Shown in pieces: positions 9,658 through 17,485 of a stretch of 64,000 nucleotides of DNA; the stretch's first letter is position 1; each line of letters begins with the position of its first letter. A program made the translations under genes and the position numbers. The stretch is from Bradyrhizobium sp. CB82 (GTDB taxonomy: Bacteria; Pseudomonadota; Alphaproteobacteria; Rhizobiales; Xanthobacteraceae), in assembly GCF_029714405.1 (NCBI RefSeq), contig NZ_CP121650.1:3105001-3169000 (forward strand), in the 5' to 3' direction. The notes under the pieces are model-generated. The model saw only the letters and a program-made list of their open reading frames with translations, searched no databases and was not told the DNA's origin.

Positions 9658-11085
9658 GGGGATGTCCCGGTTCTGTTGAATTTCTGAAGATGTCGGCGTT
9701 GCCCACCTTGAGCCGGTAGGCTCGGGGTGCTGATTCCACAAAGGAGAGCAACGCCATGACGAGAGATATCACACCGGCTGGTTCGCCGGCGACCGGGGCT
9801 GTGGACGAAGCGTTTGCAGAAGTGCGGGCGAGCTTCGATCGGTTCTGCCTTGCGGCAGGGATCGAGGCGCTCGGCACGATGATGGAGGCGGATGTCACGG
9901 CGGCCTGCGGGCCGCGCCACGGTCGCGATGCGGGGCGGCAGGCGCACCGTTGGGGCCGAACGCGGGGCCGGATCGGCTTCCACGGCGGCAAGATCGAGGT
10001 CGAGCGCCCGCGGGTCCGGGGCGTGGACGGCCGCGAGGTCACGATCCCGAGCTGGGAAACGGCGGCGCAGGAGGATTGGCTCGGTCGCTGGGCGATGAAC
10101 CTGATGCTGATCAATGTGTCGACGCGCCGGTTCGGCCGCGCTGTCCGGCTGCCCGAGGGTGACGTGCCGGCACCGCCCGGATCGGGGGTTTCGAAGTCGG
10201 CGGCCTCGCGGAGGTTCGTCGCGCTGTCGGCGGCGCGGCTGGCCGACTTCATGGCTGCCGATCTGTCCGCGCTCGACCTTCTGGTGGTCCAAATCGACGG
10301 GCTGCATCTCGGCGACGATCTCGTGCTGGTGGCCGCGATCGGGGTTGACGGCGAAGGCAACAAGCATCCGCTGGCGCTGGTGGAAGGGGCGACCGAGAAC
10401 GCCGCAACGGTTCAGGCCCTGCTGGACAACCTGGTCTCGCGCGGGCTCGACCCGACGGTGCCAAGACTGTTCATCGCCGACGGCGCGAAGGCGTTGTCGA
10501 AGGCGATCCGCCGCACCTTCGGTTCGGCCGCTGCGATCCAGCGCTGCCAGATCCACAAGGCGCGCAACATCATGGAACGCCTGCCGAAAGAGCATCATGC
10601 GGCCACCCGTCGGGTGCTGCGCCAGGCCTGGGAGCTCGATGACGCCGACAAGGCTGAAAAATTGATCCGCAATCTCGCGCGTCGACTCGACCAGCAATGG
10701 CCCGGCGTAGCGGCCAGCATCCTTGAAGGCCTCGATGAAATCCTGATTGTCGTCCGGCTGAAGCTGCCGAAGGAGCTTCGTCGATCGCTCGCCTGTACCA
10801 ACATCGCCGAGAACATGATGGGCACCATTCGCCGCGTCGCTCGCAACGTCAAACGCTGGCGGGATGCTGGTATGGCCTTGCGCTGGGTCGCGGCCGGCAT
10901 GATCGAGGCCAACAAGGGCTTCCGACGATTGAAGGCGTATAAGCAATTGTCGGTTCTGCGTGCGGCCCTTCAAGCTCACCACGATCGCATGACGATCAAG
11001 CCCGTTGCCCACGTCACGAGGGCCGCGTAACATTCATTCCGGCAACGTCGGCCCGGCGTAGTTCAACAGCGATCGGGACATCCCC
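9658..11085 (+). mobile_element. IS256-family element, copy 1 (intact, 8-bp target duplication)
   Basis: Borders are set by the terminal repeat GGGGATGTCCCG at the left end and its complement CGGGACATCCCC at the right end. The 8-bp direct repeat TTGCGTGG is present at 9650-9657 and 11086-11093, as expected for IS256-family insertion. The 1428-bp element differs at scattered positions from copies 2-4 (for example one G fewer near the left end), so it is the most diverged of the four copies. Confidence 0.93.
9756..11030 (+). CDS. IS256-family transposase (copy 1)
   Basis: A 424-aa mutator-type DDE transposase. Catalytic residues are visible as VQIDGLH (Asp181), IADGAKAL (Asp242) and CTNIAENMM (Glu352). 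CQIHKARNI between the second Asp and the Glu is the usual C-x2-H block. The gene is complete, preceded by AAAGGAGAGCAACGCC. Long open frames on the opposite strand here are shadows caused by GC-rich codon use. Confidence 0.95.
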   Translation: MTRDITPAGSPATGAVDEAFAEVRASFDRFCLAAGIEALGTMMEADVTAACGPRHGRDAGRQAHRWGRTRGRIGFHGGKIEVERPRVRGVDGREVTIPSWETAAQEDWLGRWAMNLMLINVSTRRFGRAVRLPEGDVPAPPGSGVSKSAASRRFVALSAARLADFMAADLSALDLLVVQIDGLHLGDDLVLVAAIGVDGEGNKHPLALVEGATENAATVQALLDNLVSRGLDPTVPRLFIADGAKALSKAIRRTFGSAAAIQRCQIHKARNIMERLPKEHHAATRRVLRQAWELDDADKAEKLIRNLARRLDQQWPGVAASILEGLDEILIVVRLKLPKELRRSLACTNIAENMMGTIRRVARNVKRWRDAGMALRWVAAGMIEANKGFRRLKAYKQLSVLRAALQAHHDRMTIKPVAHVTRAA

Positions 11086-11359
11086 TTGCGTGGTATGTTT
11101 GATTGCAGTCCGGTAATTCAGGGAATTGAATGCTTGCCACCGCTGAACCGGCATAAGCGCATGCTGCGATGACGAGCACCCTAAAGATGACGAACATTTG
11201 AGCCTCTTATTGCTTGCTCGGAGCAGCCTAGAACGGATTCGTTTCGGACCGTTTAGGGAAATTGGTTTTTACGTTGTTGATCGACTTGGTGAACATTTTT
11301 AAAGGCGCCGATCGTGGTGGGTAGCATTTAACAGCAATCCGACCTCCGCCGTCAGCACC

Positions 11360-12788
11360 GGGGATGTCCCGATCGCTGTTGAACTACGTCGGGCCGACGT
11401 TGCCGGAATGAATGTTACGCGGCCCTCGTGACGTGGGCAACGGGGTTGATCGTCATGCGATTGTGGCGAGCTTGAAGGGCCGCACGCAAAACCGACAATT
11501 GCTTATGCGCCTTCAATCGTCGGAAGCCCTTGTTGGCCTCGATCATGCCGGCCGCGACCCATCGCAAGGCCATGCCGGCATCCCGCCAGCGTTTGATGTT
11601 GCGCGTGACGCGGCGAATGGTGCCCATCATGTTCTCGGCGATGTTGGTACAAGCGAGCGATCGACGAAGCTCCTTCGGCAGCTTCAACCGGACGACAGTC
11701 AGGATTTCGTCGAGGCCTTCGAGGATGCTGGCCGCTACGCCGGGCCATTGCTGGTCGAGTCGACGCGCGAGATTGCGGATCAATTTTTCAGCCTTGTCGG
11801 CGTCATCGAGCTCCCAGGCCTGGCGCAGCACCCGACGGGTGGCCGCATGATGCTCTTTCGGCAGGCGTTCCATGATGTTGCGCGCCTTGTGGATCTGGCA
11901 GCGCTGGATCGCAGCGGCCGAACCGAAGGTGCGGCGGATCGCCTTCGACAACGCCTTCGCGCCGTCGGCGATGAACAGTCTTGGCACCGTCGGGTCGAGC
12001 CCGCGGGAGACCAGGTTGTCCAGCAGGGCCTGAACCGTTGCGGCGTTCTCGGTCGCCCCTTCCACCAGCGCCAGCGGATGCTTGTTGCCTTCGCCGTCAA
12101 CCCCGATCGCGGCCACCAGCACGAGATCGTCGCCGAGATGCAGCCCGTCGATTTGGACCACCAGAAGGTCGAGCGCGGACAGATCGGCAGCCATGAAGTC
12201 GGCCAGCCGCGCCGCCGACAGCGCTACGAACCTCCGCGAGGCCGCCGACTTCGAAACCCCCGATCCGGGCGGTGCCGGCACGTCACCCTCGGGCAGCCGG
12301 ACAGCGCGGCCGAACCGGCGCGTCGACACATTGATCAGCATCAGGTTCATCGCCCAGCGACCGAGCCAGTCCTCCTCCGCCGCCGTTTCCCAGCTCGGGA
12401 TCGTGACCTCGCGGCCGTCCACGCCCCGGACCCGCGGGCGCTCGACCTCGATCTTGCCGCCGTGGAAGCCGATCCGTCCCCGCGTTCGGCCCCAACGGTG
12501 CGCCCGCCGCGCCGCGTCGCGACCGTGGCGCGGCCCGCAGGCCGCCGTGACATCCGCCTCCATCATCGTGCCGAGCGCCTCGATCCCTGCCGCAAGGCAG
12601 AACCGATCGAAGCTCGCCCGCACTTCTGCAAACGCTTCGTCCACAGCCCCGGTCGCCGGCCAACCAGCCGGTGTGATATCTCTCGTCATGGCGTTGCTCT
12701 CCTTTGTGGAATCAGCACCCCGAGCCTACCGGCTCAAGGTGGGCAACGCCGACCTCTTCAGAAATTCAACAGAACCCGGGACATCCCC
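11360..12788 (-). mobile_element. IS256-family element, copy 2 (no target duplication)
   Basis: The element is 1429 bp with the same terminal repeats, inverted relative to copy 1 and only 274 bp from it. Bases outside the ends (GTCAGCACC on the left, GCGGGCTA on the right) do not match, so the 8-bp duplication is missing. This points to recombination with another copy, or to an adjacent deletion, after insertion. The coding sequence appears identical in protein to copy 4. Confidence 0.9.
11415..12689 (-). CDS. IS256-family transposase (copy 2)
   Basis: 424 aa, complete, with the same DDE residues as copy 1 (Asp181, Asp242, Glu352). It differs from copy 1 at about a dozen residues, for example GWPATG for GSPATG near the N-terminus and TVVRLK for IVVRLK. 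The translated sequence appears the same as copy 4 at 43.4 kb, indicating recent spread. Confidence 0.95.
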   Translation of the reverse strand: MTRDITPAGWPATGAVDEAFAEVRASFDRFCLAAGIEALGTMMEADVTAACGPRHGRDAARRAHRWGRTRGRIGFHGGKIEVERPRVRGVDGREVTIPSWETAAEEDWLGRWAMNLMLINVSTRRFGRAVRLPEGDVPAPPGSGVSKSAASRRFVALSAARLADFMAADLSALDLLVVQIDGLHLGDDLVLVAAIGVDGEGNKHPLALVEGATENAATVQALLDNLVSRGLDPTVPRLFIADGAKALSKAIRRTFGSAAAIQRCQIHKARNIMERLPKEHHAATRRVLRQAWELDDADKAEKLIRNLARRLDQQWPGVAASILEGLDEILTVVRLKLPKELRRSLACTNIAENMMGTIRRVTRNIKRWRDAGMALRWVAAGMIEANKGFRRLKAHKQLSVLRAALQARHNRMTINPVAHVTRAA

Positions 12789-12933
12789 GCGGGCTATACG
12801 CTACGTCCAAGGTCGCACGTCGTGATCTCACAATCCTGCTTGAAAGTGCAATGCTGCTCTGGAATTCTCATTCAACCTCAGATCGCTTTAGCAATCCGGC
12901 GGTTGTTAGGGCTGATTTTTTAAAGGTGTTTCG

Positions 12934-14376
12934 ATGCAGGAAGTTGCTTACGAGCCGAACAGGGCTGTGCCGTTTTTTGGCGCTCGCGCCTTTGCCCGCA
13001 AACTCCTGGAAGAGGCGGATCAGCTTAGCTCAAAACTTCAATCAGCCGAACGCGAACGGAAAGAAATTCTGTCTAAGAATGCTGATCTCAGCGCGGCCGT
13101 CGAGCGGCTGGGCAACGAAGTTAAGCAACTTCGAGCGGCGCGCGATCTTGCGCAACAGCAACTGGAATATTTTGGAGCTGCTCCGCTCCTCGACATTGAT
13201 GTGCGCCGACGGGAATTGCAGGCGCAGGTGGATACGCTGAACAAAGAACTCGTTCAGGCTCGTGCTGACATTGCGTCCGAACGAGACACCTTGCGGAAGG
13301 AAGTTGAAGAAGCTCATCAAAGCATAGTGGAAACAAGGGAAACCGCCCTTCTTCAAGAAATTGGTATCTATGAATACCGGCATCCACTTACAGACGCTCT
13401 GGCTTACGAGAGCGCTTTGGATCGTCTCCAAGACGCCATCAAGGCAACTGCAAAGAAGGACGGCGGCGCGGTACTTGCTTCAACCAACTGGACAGTCGGC
13501 GGGTCCGAAGCTGAGGGCCGCAAGATGACTCGCGAAATATCGAAGCTCATGTTGCGAGCATTCAATGCCGAGGCCGATAATCTCGTCCGCAGCTTAAAGC
13601 CGTACAAACTACAAAGTGCAATCGAGCGTTTGAGAAAGGTTGAGGAGACGGTCAGGAAGCTGGGTGCCACGTTACAGGTGAGTATTTCACCCGCATACGC
13701 GCAACTGCGGATCGATGAGCTGGAACTAACTGCCGATTTTCTTGAGAAGCAGGCTGAAGAAAAGGAGGCCGAGCGCCGAGAACGTGAGCGAATGCGAGAT
13801 GAGCGGAAAGCTCAACAAGAGATCGAGCGCGAGCGCGCGAAATTGGCTAAAGAGAAGCAGCACTACCAGAACGCGCTTGAAGCGGTTACCGCAAATGGCG
13901 ATCAGGATGGCATGCAACGGCTTCGCGAGCAAATCGCAGACGTAGATAAGGCAATCGAGAGCGTTGAGGCTCGCGCAGCGAATACGCGCGCCGGTTACGT
14001 GTACGTGATCTCTAACATTGGTTCGTTTGGCGAGAAGATGGTGAAGATTGGAATGACAAGACGCCTTGATCCAATGGAGCGCATTCGGGAGCTGAGCGAC
14101 GCATCAGTTCCGTTCAATTTTGATGTCCACGCCCTCTTCTTCTCCAACGATGCCGTCGGCATCGAAACGTCCATGCATGATCGTCTCGCTGACTACCGCG
14201 TCAATGAGGTGAATCGACGGCGAGAGTTTTTTCGGGCTACGCCGTTGGAAGCAAAAGCGCATCTCGCTCAGCTGGCAGGAGAACTTCTGGAATTCCGGGA
14301 GGTGCCCGAAGCCATTGAGTACAGACAGACAATACGACTGCGAACTTTCACAAGCGGATCAGGTGCGAGCTTGTAG
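12934..14376 (+). CDS. DUF4041 / T5orf172 (GIY-YIG-like) domain protein
   Basis: 480 aa. Residues ~15-130 are charged coiled coil; ~130-260 match the DUF4041 pattern (LQEIGIYEYRHPL, EAEGRKMTREISKLMLRAFN, IERLRKVEETVRKLG); ~260-345 are a second E/R/K-rich coil. The T5orf172 GIY-YIG-type module follows from ~354: GYVYVISN, VKIGMTRR, RIRELSDAS, ETSMHDRL, NRRREFF. The start ATG follows TAAAGGTG at proper spacing. Such proteins occur in phages and mobile islands; a nuclease role is inferred. It lies directly beside IS256 copy 2 and has lower GC and less biased codons than the right half of the window, consistent with transfer. Confidence 0.88.
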   Translation: MQEVAYEPNRAVPFFGARAFARKLLEEADQLSSKLQSAERERKEILSKNADLSAAVERLGNEVKQLRAARDLAQQQLEYFGAAPLLDIDVRRRELQAQVDTLNKELVQARADIASERDTLRKEVEEAHQSIVETRETALLQEIGIYEYRHPLTDALAYESALDRLQDAIKATAKKDGGAVLASTNWTVGGSEAEGRKMTREISKLMLRAFNAEADNLVRSLKPYKLQSAIERLRKVEETVRKLGATLQVSISPAYAQLRIDELELTADFLEKQAEEKEAERRERERMRDERKAQQEIERERAKLAKEKQHYQNALEAVTANGDQDGMQRLREQIADVDKAIESVEARAANTRAGYVYVISNIGSFGEKMVKIGMTRRLDPMERIRELSDASVPFNFDVHALFFSNDAVGIETSMHDRLADYRVNEVNRRREFFRATPLEAKAHLAQLAGELLEFREVPEAIEYRQTIRLRTFTSGSGASL

Positions 14377-14702
14377 TCATATAGGTGCGCCGAAAAGGTA
14401 GGTTGCCTCAGAACATCCTATCGACTAGGTCAATTTGTTTCGCGGCGTCCGCCGGCTTCAGCAAGCCGCGCCAATGCGGCGATGATGTATCGCGGATGTT
14501 GGTGACAGGTGGACCGCCAACGCGCGGTGGTTGGTGATCGAATAGTGCGCCTGACTTCCGGGCGCATGAAGCCGCCGGTTAAGGAATTGGTTACTAGTCA
14601 CTGTCACCATTTACATATAGGTCGCCATATGCGGCAGCGCATTCCGAGAACGGTTTAATACTTCGACACGCCCGGTTGGCGGTCTTTTGCAGGAGAGGCC
14701 CA
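14377..14702. other. Intergenic stretch after the DUF4041 gene
   Basis: About 325 bp. No supportable gene; a short minus-strand open stretch ending in RYIIAALARLAEAG has no start signal and could be a remnant. The end carries AGGAG of the next small gene. Confidence 0.4.
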
Positions 14703-14837
14703 ATGTTTAAGGGCTTCACGGTGGCAGTTGTGGCGCTGGTTAGTACAGTGCAGCTGGATCAATACCTAACTAACGGTCGGTACACCGACGCGGCCATGGC
14801 TATGCTGCGGCAAATCAGGCACGCGTTTGGGTTTTGA
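14703..14837 (+). CDS. Small hypothetical protein, 44 aa
   Basis: The ATG at 14703 follows GCAGGAGAGGCCCA, a good ribosome site. The product starts MFKGFTVAVVALVSTVQLDQ and continues with a short amphipathic C-terminus (TDAAMAMLRQIRHAFGF). It resembles a class of short single-helix proteins often seen in Bradyrhizobium genomes. The N-terminal half could be a membrane helix. Function unknown. Confidence 0.6.
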   Translation: MFKGFTVAVVALVSTVQLDQYLTNGRYTDAAMAMLRQIRHAFGF

Positions 14838-14870
14838 AATACCCTCTCGGGGACAACTTTGAGGCGCGTG

Positions 14871-15089
14871 ATGGAAGGCGGCATCTCATGGGCTGATCTC
14901 GACGCGGATGAGCAACGCGCCATTGCGATATTGGGAGCCGGACTTTCTATCGAGCTGTGTGACCCCGTTGCGCTCCTGACCTTAAGGCGGCTCGGTCTAA
15001 TTGTAGCCTCCCATTTGACGACCGCCGCACACGATTTGCGGAGAGACGTGGTTTTAGACGAACTCGGGGCGCGTGATTGCGTGATGTAA
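14871..15089 (+). CDS. Small hypothetical protein, 72 aa
   Basis: Acidic, soluble, with SWADLDADEQRAIAILGAGL near the start and LTTAAHDLRRDVVLDELGA at the end. The ATG at 14871 is preferred (GAGGCG upstream); a TTG at 14859 is the alternative. It lies 33 bp after the previous small gene on the same strand, so they may be cotranscribed. Function unknown. Confidence 0.55.
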   Translation: MEGGISWADLDADEQRAIAILGAGLSIELCDPVALLTLRRLGLIVASHLTTAAHDLRRDVVLDELGARDCVM

Positions 15090-15159
15090 CCTTATTGGCA
15101 CACTCCCAAACCTGCTTGATCAGAAGGGCTTGAGGGTATGAATAAGGCTGGGGGTGGAG

Positions 15160-15372
15160 ATGTCAGGAGCTATTGGGCTGATCGTGGATGGTTACGTTTC
15201 CCTCAAGGACCAGAAGGCTCTCGATGAGCTTCGGATACAACGCCGGAAACTTATCGCAGACCTTAATGCGTGTACCGGGATCGACTGCGCGAGTACTATT
15301 CAGCAAATTGAGGAAGACATCGTCGTGATCGAGGCTGGGCTGGCGCGGTTGGATGGCGCAACGACGAGCTAA
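15160..15372 (+). CDS. Small hypothetical protein, 70 aa
   Basis: The ATG at 15160 follows GGGGGTGGAG. The sequence [20 protein letters not shown] then a basic helix ([14 protein letters not shown]) and [17 protein letters not shown] looks like a short helical protein. Its 3' end overlaps the SRAP remnant on the other strand. Function unknown. Confidence 0.5.
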   Translation: MSGAIGLIVDGYVSLKDQKALDELRIQRRKLIADLNACTGIDCASTIQQIEEDIVVIEAGLARLDGATTS

Positions 15373-15397
15373 CCGACCAGTCTGTTCGCGTTCGACC

Positions 15398-15580
15398 TGC
15401 CGCCCGATCCTCCTTCTCCGCCCCGCGCATCACGATCTTGAGCGCATCATCCGGCAATGGCCGCTGTAACGCCTTCGCCTCATCCCACGGCGCGCGCATC
15501 CACACATCGCGCTCTTCATCAGTCGTCAGGATCACCGGCATCGCCTTGGGGTGGATCGGCTCAACCATCGCATTCGAAGT
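15398..15580 (-). pseudogene. SOS response-associated peptidase (SRAP/YedK type), C-terminal remnant
   Basis: The minus strand encodes [20 protein letters not shown] followed by [10 protein letters not shown] and [15 protein letters not shown], the conserved C-terminal third of SRAP proteins (sensors of abasic sites in single-stranded DNA). The N-terminal catalytic Cys half is absent; upstream of ~15590 the sequence no longer matches. The frame then runs on past the usual end. A decayed fragment, likely left by a rearrangement. Confidence 0.75.
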
Positions 15581-15687
15581 AGTCGTCAGCCATTGACTAA
15601 AATGCCCAGGGGCCCCCCAATCCCCCTGGAGGTGCCGATGACGTACATGCTCCCGTATCCGACGATGTTTTGCGTACTCGACCTAGA

Positions 15688-15882
15688 TCAATCCCTTCTC
15701 GGTACGCGCAAGCTGCGGACGTAATAGCCTTGCCTCTGAACGGCTGACCTGATCTCGTCGCTGACTTTGCAAACCCGCTTTCTGCTCTTGCGCCACTTAT
15801 GCCTGGAGCTAAGCACGGGTATCGCTGAGCCCGTGCTTAGGACGAGTAAGTCGCGTTTATCATTGCGATAGACATCAAACAT
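15688..15882 (-). CDS. Small basic hypothetical protein, 64 aa
   Basis: The ATG at 15882 follows GCGGGGGCCGAAAG. The product begins [19 protein letters not shown] and ends [19 protein letters not shown], with a basic middle ([18 protein letters not shown]). It resembles short proteins frequent in rhizobia. The frame is open up to 16095, but the extra N-terminal part lacks a consistent start. Function unknown; nucleic-acid binding is possible from charge only. Confidence 0.55.
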   Translation of the reverse strand: MFDVYRNDKRDLLVLSTGSAIPVLSSRHKWRKSRKRVCKVSDEIRSAVQRQGYYVRSLRVPRRD

Positions 15883-16249
15883 CTTTCGGCCCCCGCTGAT
15901 CGTACTGAAATAAACATTGAATATATTTCGGTCTTGACCGCGTAGCTTAATGTCTCGGATGGCCACGCGGGTTGTAAATGTGCAACGCTCCCTGCTTCTT
16001 TTTTCCGCCGTTTCGGAAAGCATGGATCGGCGCGCCGCCTTCGACAGCAGGCACGGTTCGATGAAGCCGGAGGGAGGCCGTCGCTGCTGGACCATGGCCC
16101 GGAGGATGGGGCAGTAGCCGGACCGCGCCCATGCCCCACGTGATCTTAGCTGTGGCTACCGCTGTGGATAGCCCGGACGGCATCCCCATCACTACCCTGC
16201 ATTGTGCCATCGTGCGGGCATCTGATTTGCAAAACGAGCGAGACCCACC

Positions 16250-16687
16250 ATGGCGATCCTATCCGAGAGCCGCCGCGCTGCTCTCCGTGCGACATTGGCT
16301 ACAGTTGGAATAGACACGCCTCAGAAGGTGTTCGCTGCGCTGGTGCCAGCGGTGATTTCGATCATCGTTGCTTTTTTCCCGGTTGGATTGTGGGGCAACG
16401 TCATCGCTGGGGCCGCATGGATCATCATGTTTCTGATTTTGATTGTTTGGCATCGCCGCGCGCTCTCTCGCGAACCTATTAAGGTCGGCCTCAGCCCACT
16501 CTATACGGCGGAGGGTCGTGAGCAACTCAGGTCCGAACAGCGCGCCCAAGACAATGAGAATGCGCGACTGCGCGCGGTGTCTGCGCGGCTTGCTGCTGAC
16601 ATGGCGAAGCTCGACACCACGACGACGGACGGACAACAGGAGCTCAGACAACTGGCGGACCAAAAAAACACATCGACCAAAATCTGA
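16250..16687 (+). CDS. Small membrane protein with C-terminal coil, 145 aa
   Basis: Two hydrophobic helices are visible at ~28-47 (FAALVPAVISIIVAFFPVGL) and ~50-67 (VIAGAAWIIMFLILIVW), then a soluble tail with a predicted coil (EQRAQDNENARLRAVSARLA). The start ATG at 16250 has only a weak ribosome site. No family recognised. It could serve as a membrane partner for neighbouring unknown genes, but nothing shows this. Confidence 0.55.
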   Translation: MAILSESRRAALRATLATVGIDTPQKVFAALVPAVISIIVAFFPVGLWGNVIAGAAWIIMFLILIVWHRRALSREPIKVGLSPLYTAEGREQLRSEQRAQDNENARLRAVSARLAADMAKLDTTTTDGQQELRQLADQKNTSTKI

Positions 16688-16762
16688 CAGAGCTTGAGAA
16701 GCGACCGGGGACAAAAATAGGCTATGTGCCGCGCAACTAGCCAGACGCGCCAATTGGCCCTT

Positions 16763-16948
16763 TCAAGCATGAGGTTTCCCGATGGCGCTTGACTGGTCGT
16801 TCGAGCCGGACCCGGCGTTGAAGGAGTCCCAATCGGGGATCGTCGGCGCGAAGTCCTCAAGCAATGACCGGAGCCCGATAGCGGCTGCGAAGTGAACAAC
16901 GATACGCTCGGCGAGCGGCTTAGGCTGTATGTCGAAGAGAACTTCCAT
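16763..16948 (-). CDS. Short hypothetical protein, 61 aa
   Basis: The frame begins MEVLFDIQPKPLAERIVVHF and continues SLLEDFAPTIPDWDSF, protein-like in composition. It overlaps the 3' end of the upstream minus-strand gene by about 29 bp, suggesting translational coupling. No clear ribosome site is present and no family recognised. Confidence 0.35.
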   Translation of the reverse strand: MEVLFDIQPKPLAERIVVHFAAAIGLRSLLEDFAPTIPDWDSFNAGSGSNDQSSAIGKPHA

Positions 16949-17234
16949 AATGCTTGAAGAAGTTATCAAGCTTCACTGGTTCGCCGGTATCTCGCCAGAA
17001 CAATTTTTTACCAAGGCTGGCCGCCACCGCGAGGCGGTGGTGGCCGCCGATTAGAGTATGGTCATCGGATGCTGTGGCGATGATCTCGCCGTCTTCGTCC
17101 ACGATGATCATGTGCTGCCTCCAATCCAGCGCGCGGTCAGCGCCGCCGCGATGGTGTGCAATCCATCTAACCTCGTGCCGGTCCCGGCGTTCCAATCCAT
17201 CAAGATCACTGCTTCCGTATTCGACATACGTCAT
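16920..17234 (-). CDS. Hypothetical protein with ParB-like GGHHR motif, 104 aa
   Basis: The ATG at 17234 (AAAGGG upstream) gives MTYVEYGSSDLDGLERRDRH. The central part IIVDEDGEIIATASDDHTLI precedes GGHHRLAVAASLGKKLFWRD, which resembles the GxHR turn of ParB/Srx-type nucleases and NTPases. The protein is far shorter than ParB. A GTG at 17243 is an alternative start. Function not known. Confidence 0.5.
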   Translation of the reverse strand: MTYVEYGSSDLDGLERRDRHEVRWIAHHRGGADRALDWRQHMIIVDEDGEIIATASDDHTLIGGHHRLAVAASLGKKLFWRDTGEPVKLDNFFKHYGSSLRHTA

Positions 17235-17368
17235 ATCGCGCACCGCCCTTTGTGTAACCGGTTCGCACCGAATAAAGCCGGGAATGCGCGGAGTGAAATA
17301 CGCTTATAGGTCGGCGTCCGGCGGTCCCCGCATTAGCTCACGCTCTCGGAAGGACCTGACGACCGATT

Positions 17369-17402
17369 GCGGAGGGACCGCCATCCTTCGACGGTCCTCC
17401 GC
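17369..17402. other. Imperfect hairpin in divergent intergenic region
   Basis: GCGGAGGGACCG pairs with CGGTCCTCCGC with one bulged base and an 11-nt loop. It lies between the minus-strand gene starting at 17234 and the plus-strand gene at 17486, so it could be an operator or attenuator; a repeat-element origin is equally possible. Confidence 0.35.
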
Positions 17403-17485
17403 CTTGCACGAAAAAGGGTTATCGAAGGGGCATCGACAACCGCAACGAGCAACCTATGATGTGACCAATTGGGTGGGGGGCTGAT

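Larger units (their letters stand above)
9591..11197 (-). pseudogene. Small secreted protein gene interrupted by IS256 copy 1
   Basis: On the minus strand an ATG at 11197 opens MFVIFRVLVIAACAYAGSA, a clear signal peptide, then IQFPELPDCNQTYHA up to the IS right border. The other side of the IS (9649 to 9591) continues RANGDNLTLDRAHLKQFQQ and stop. Removing the 1428-bp element plus one 8-bp target copy joins 112 and 59 bases into 171 bases, exactly 57 codons. The original product would be a 56-aa exported peptide of unknown function. Confidence 0.75.

Noticed and set aside
11412..12923. Long open frame (~500 codons) antisense to IS256 copy 2, with equivalents in the other copies
   Set aside because: It is a reading-frame shadow of the transposase gene caused by high GC at codon position 3; its arginine- and alanine-rich translation has no domain and no start signal.
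15947..16095. FIEPCL segment resembling the start of ATP-dependent DNA ligases
   Set aside because: Only about ten residues match; the following WIHEIKHDG-type motif is absent in all three frames.
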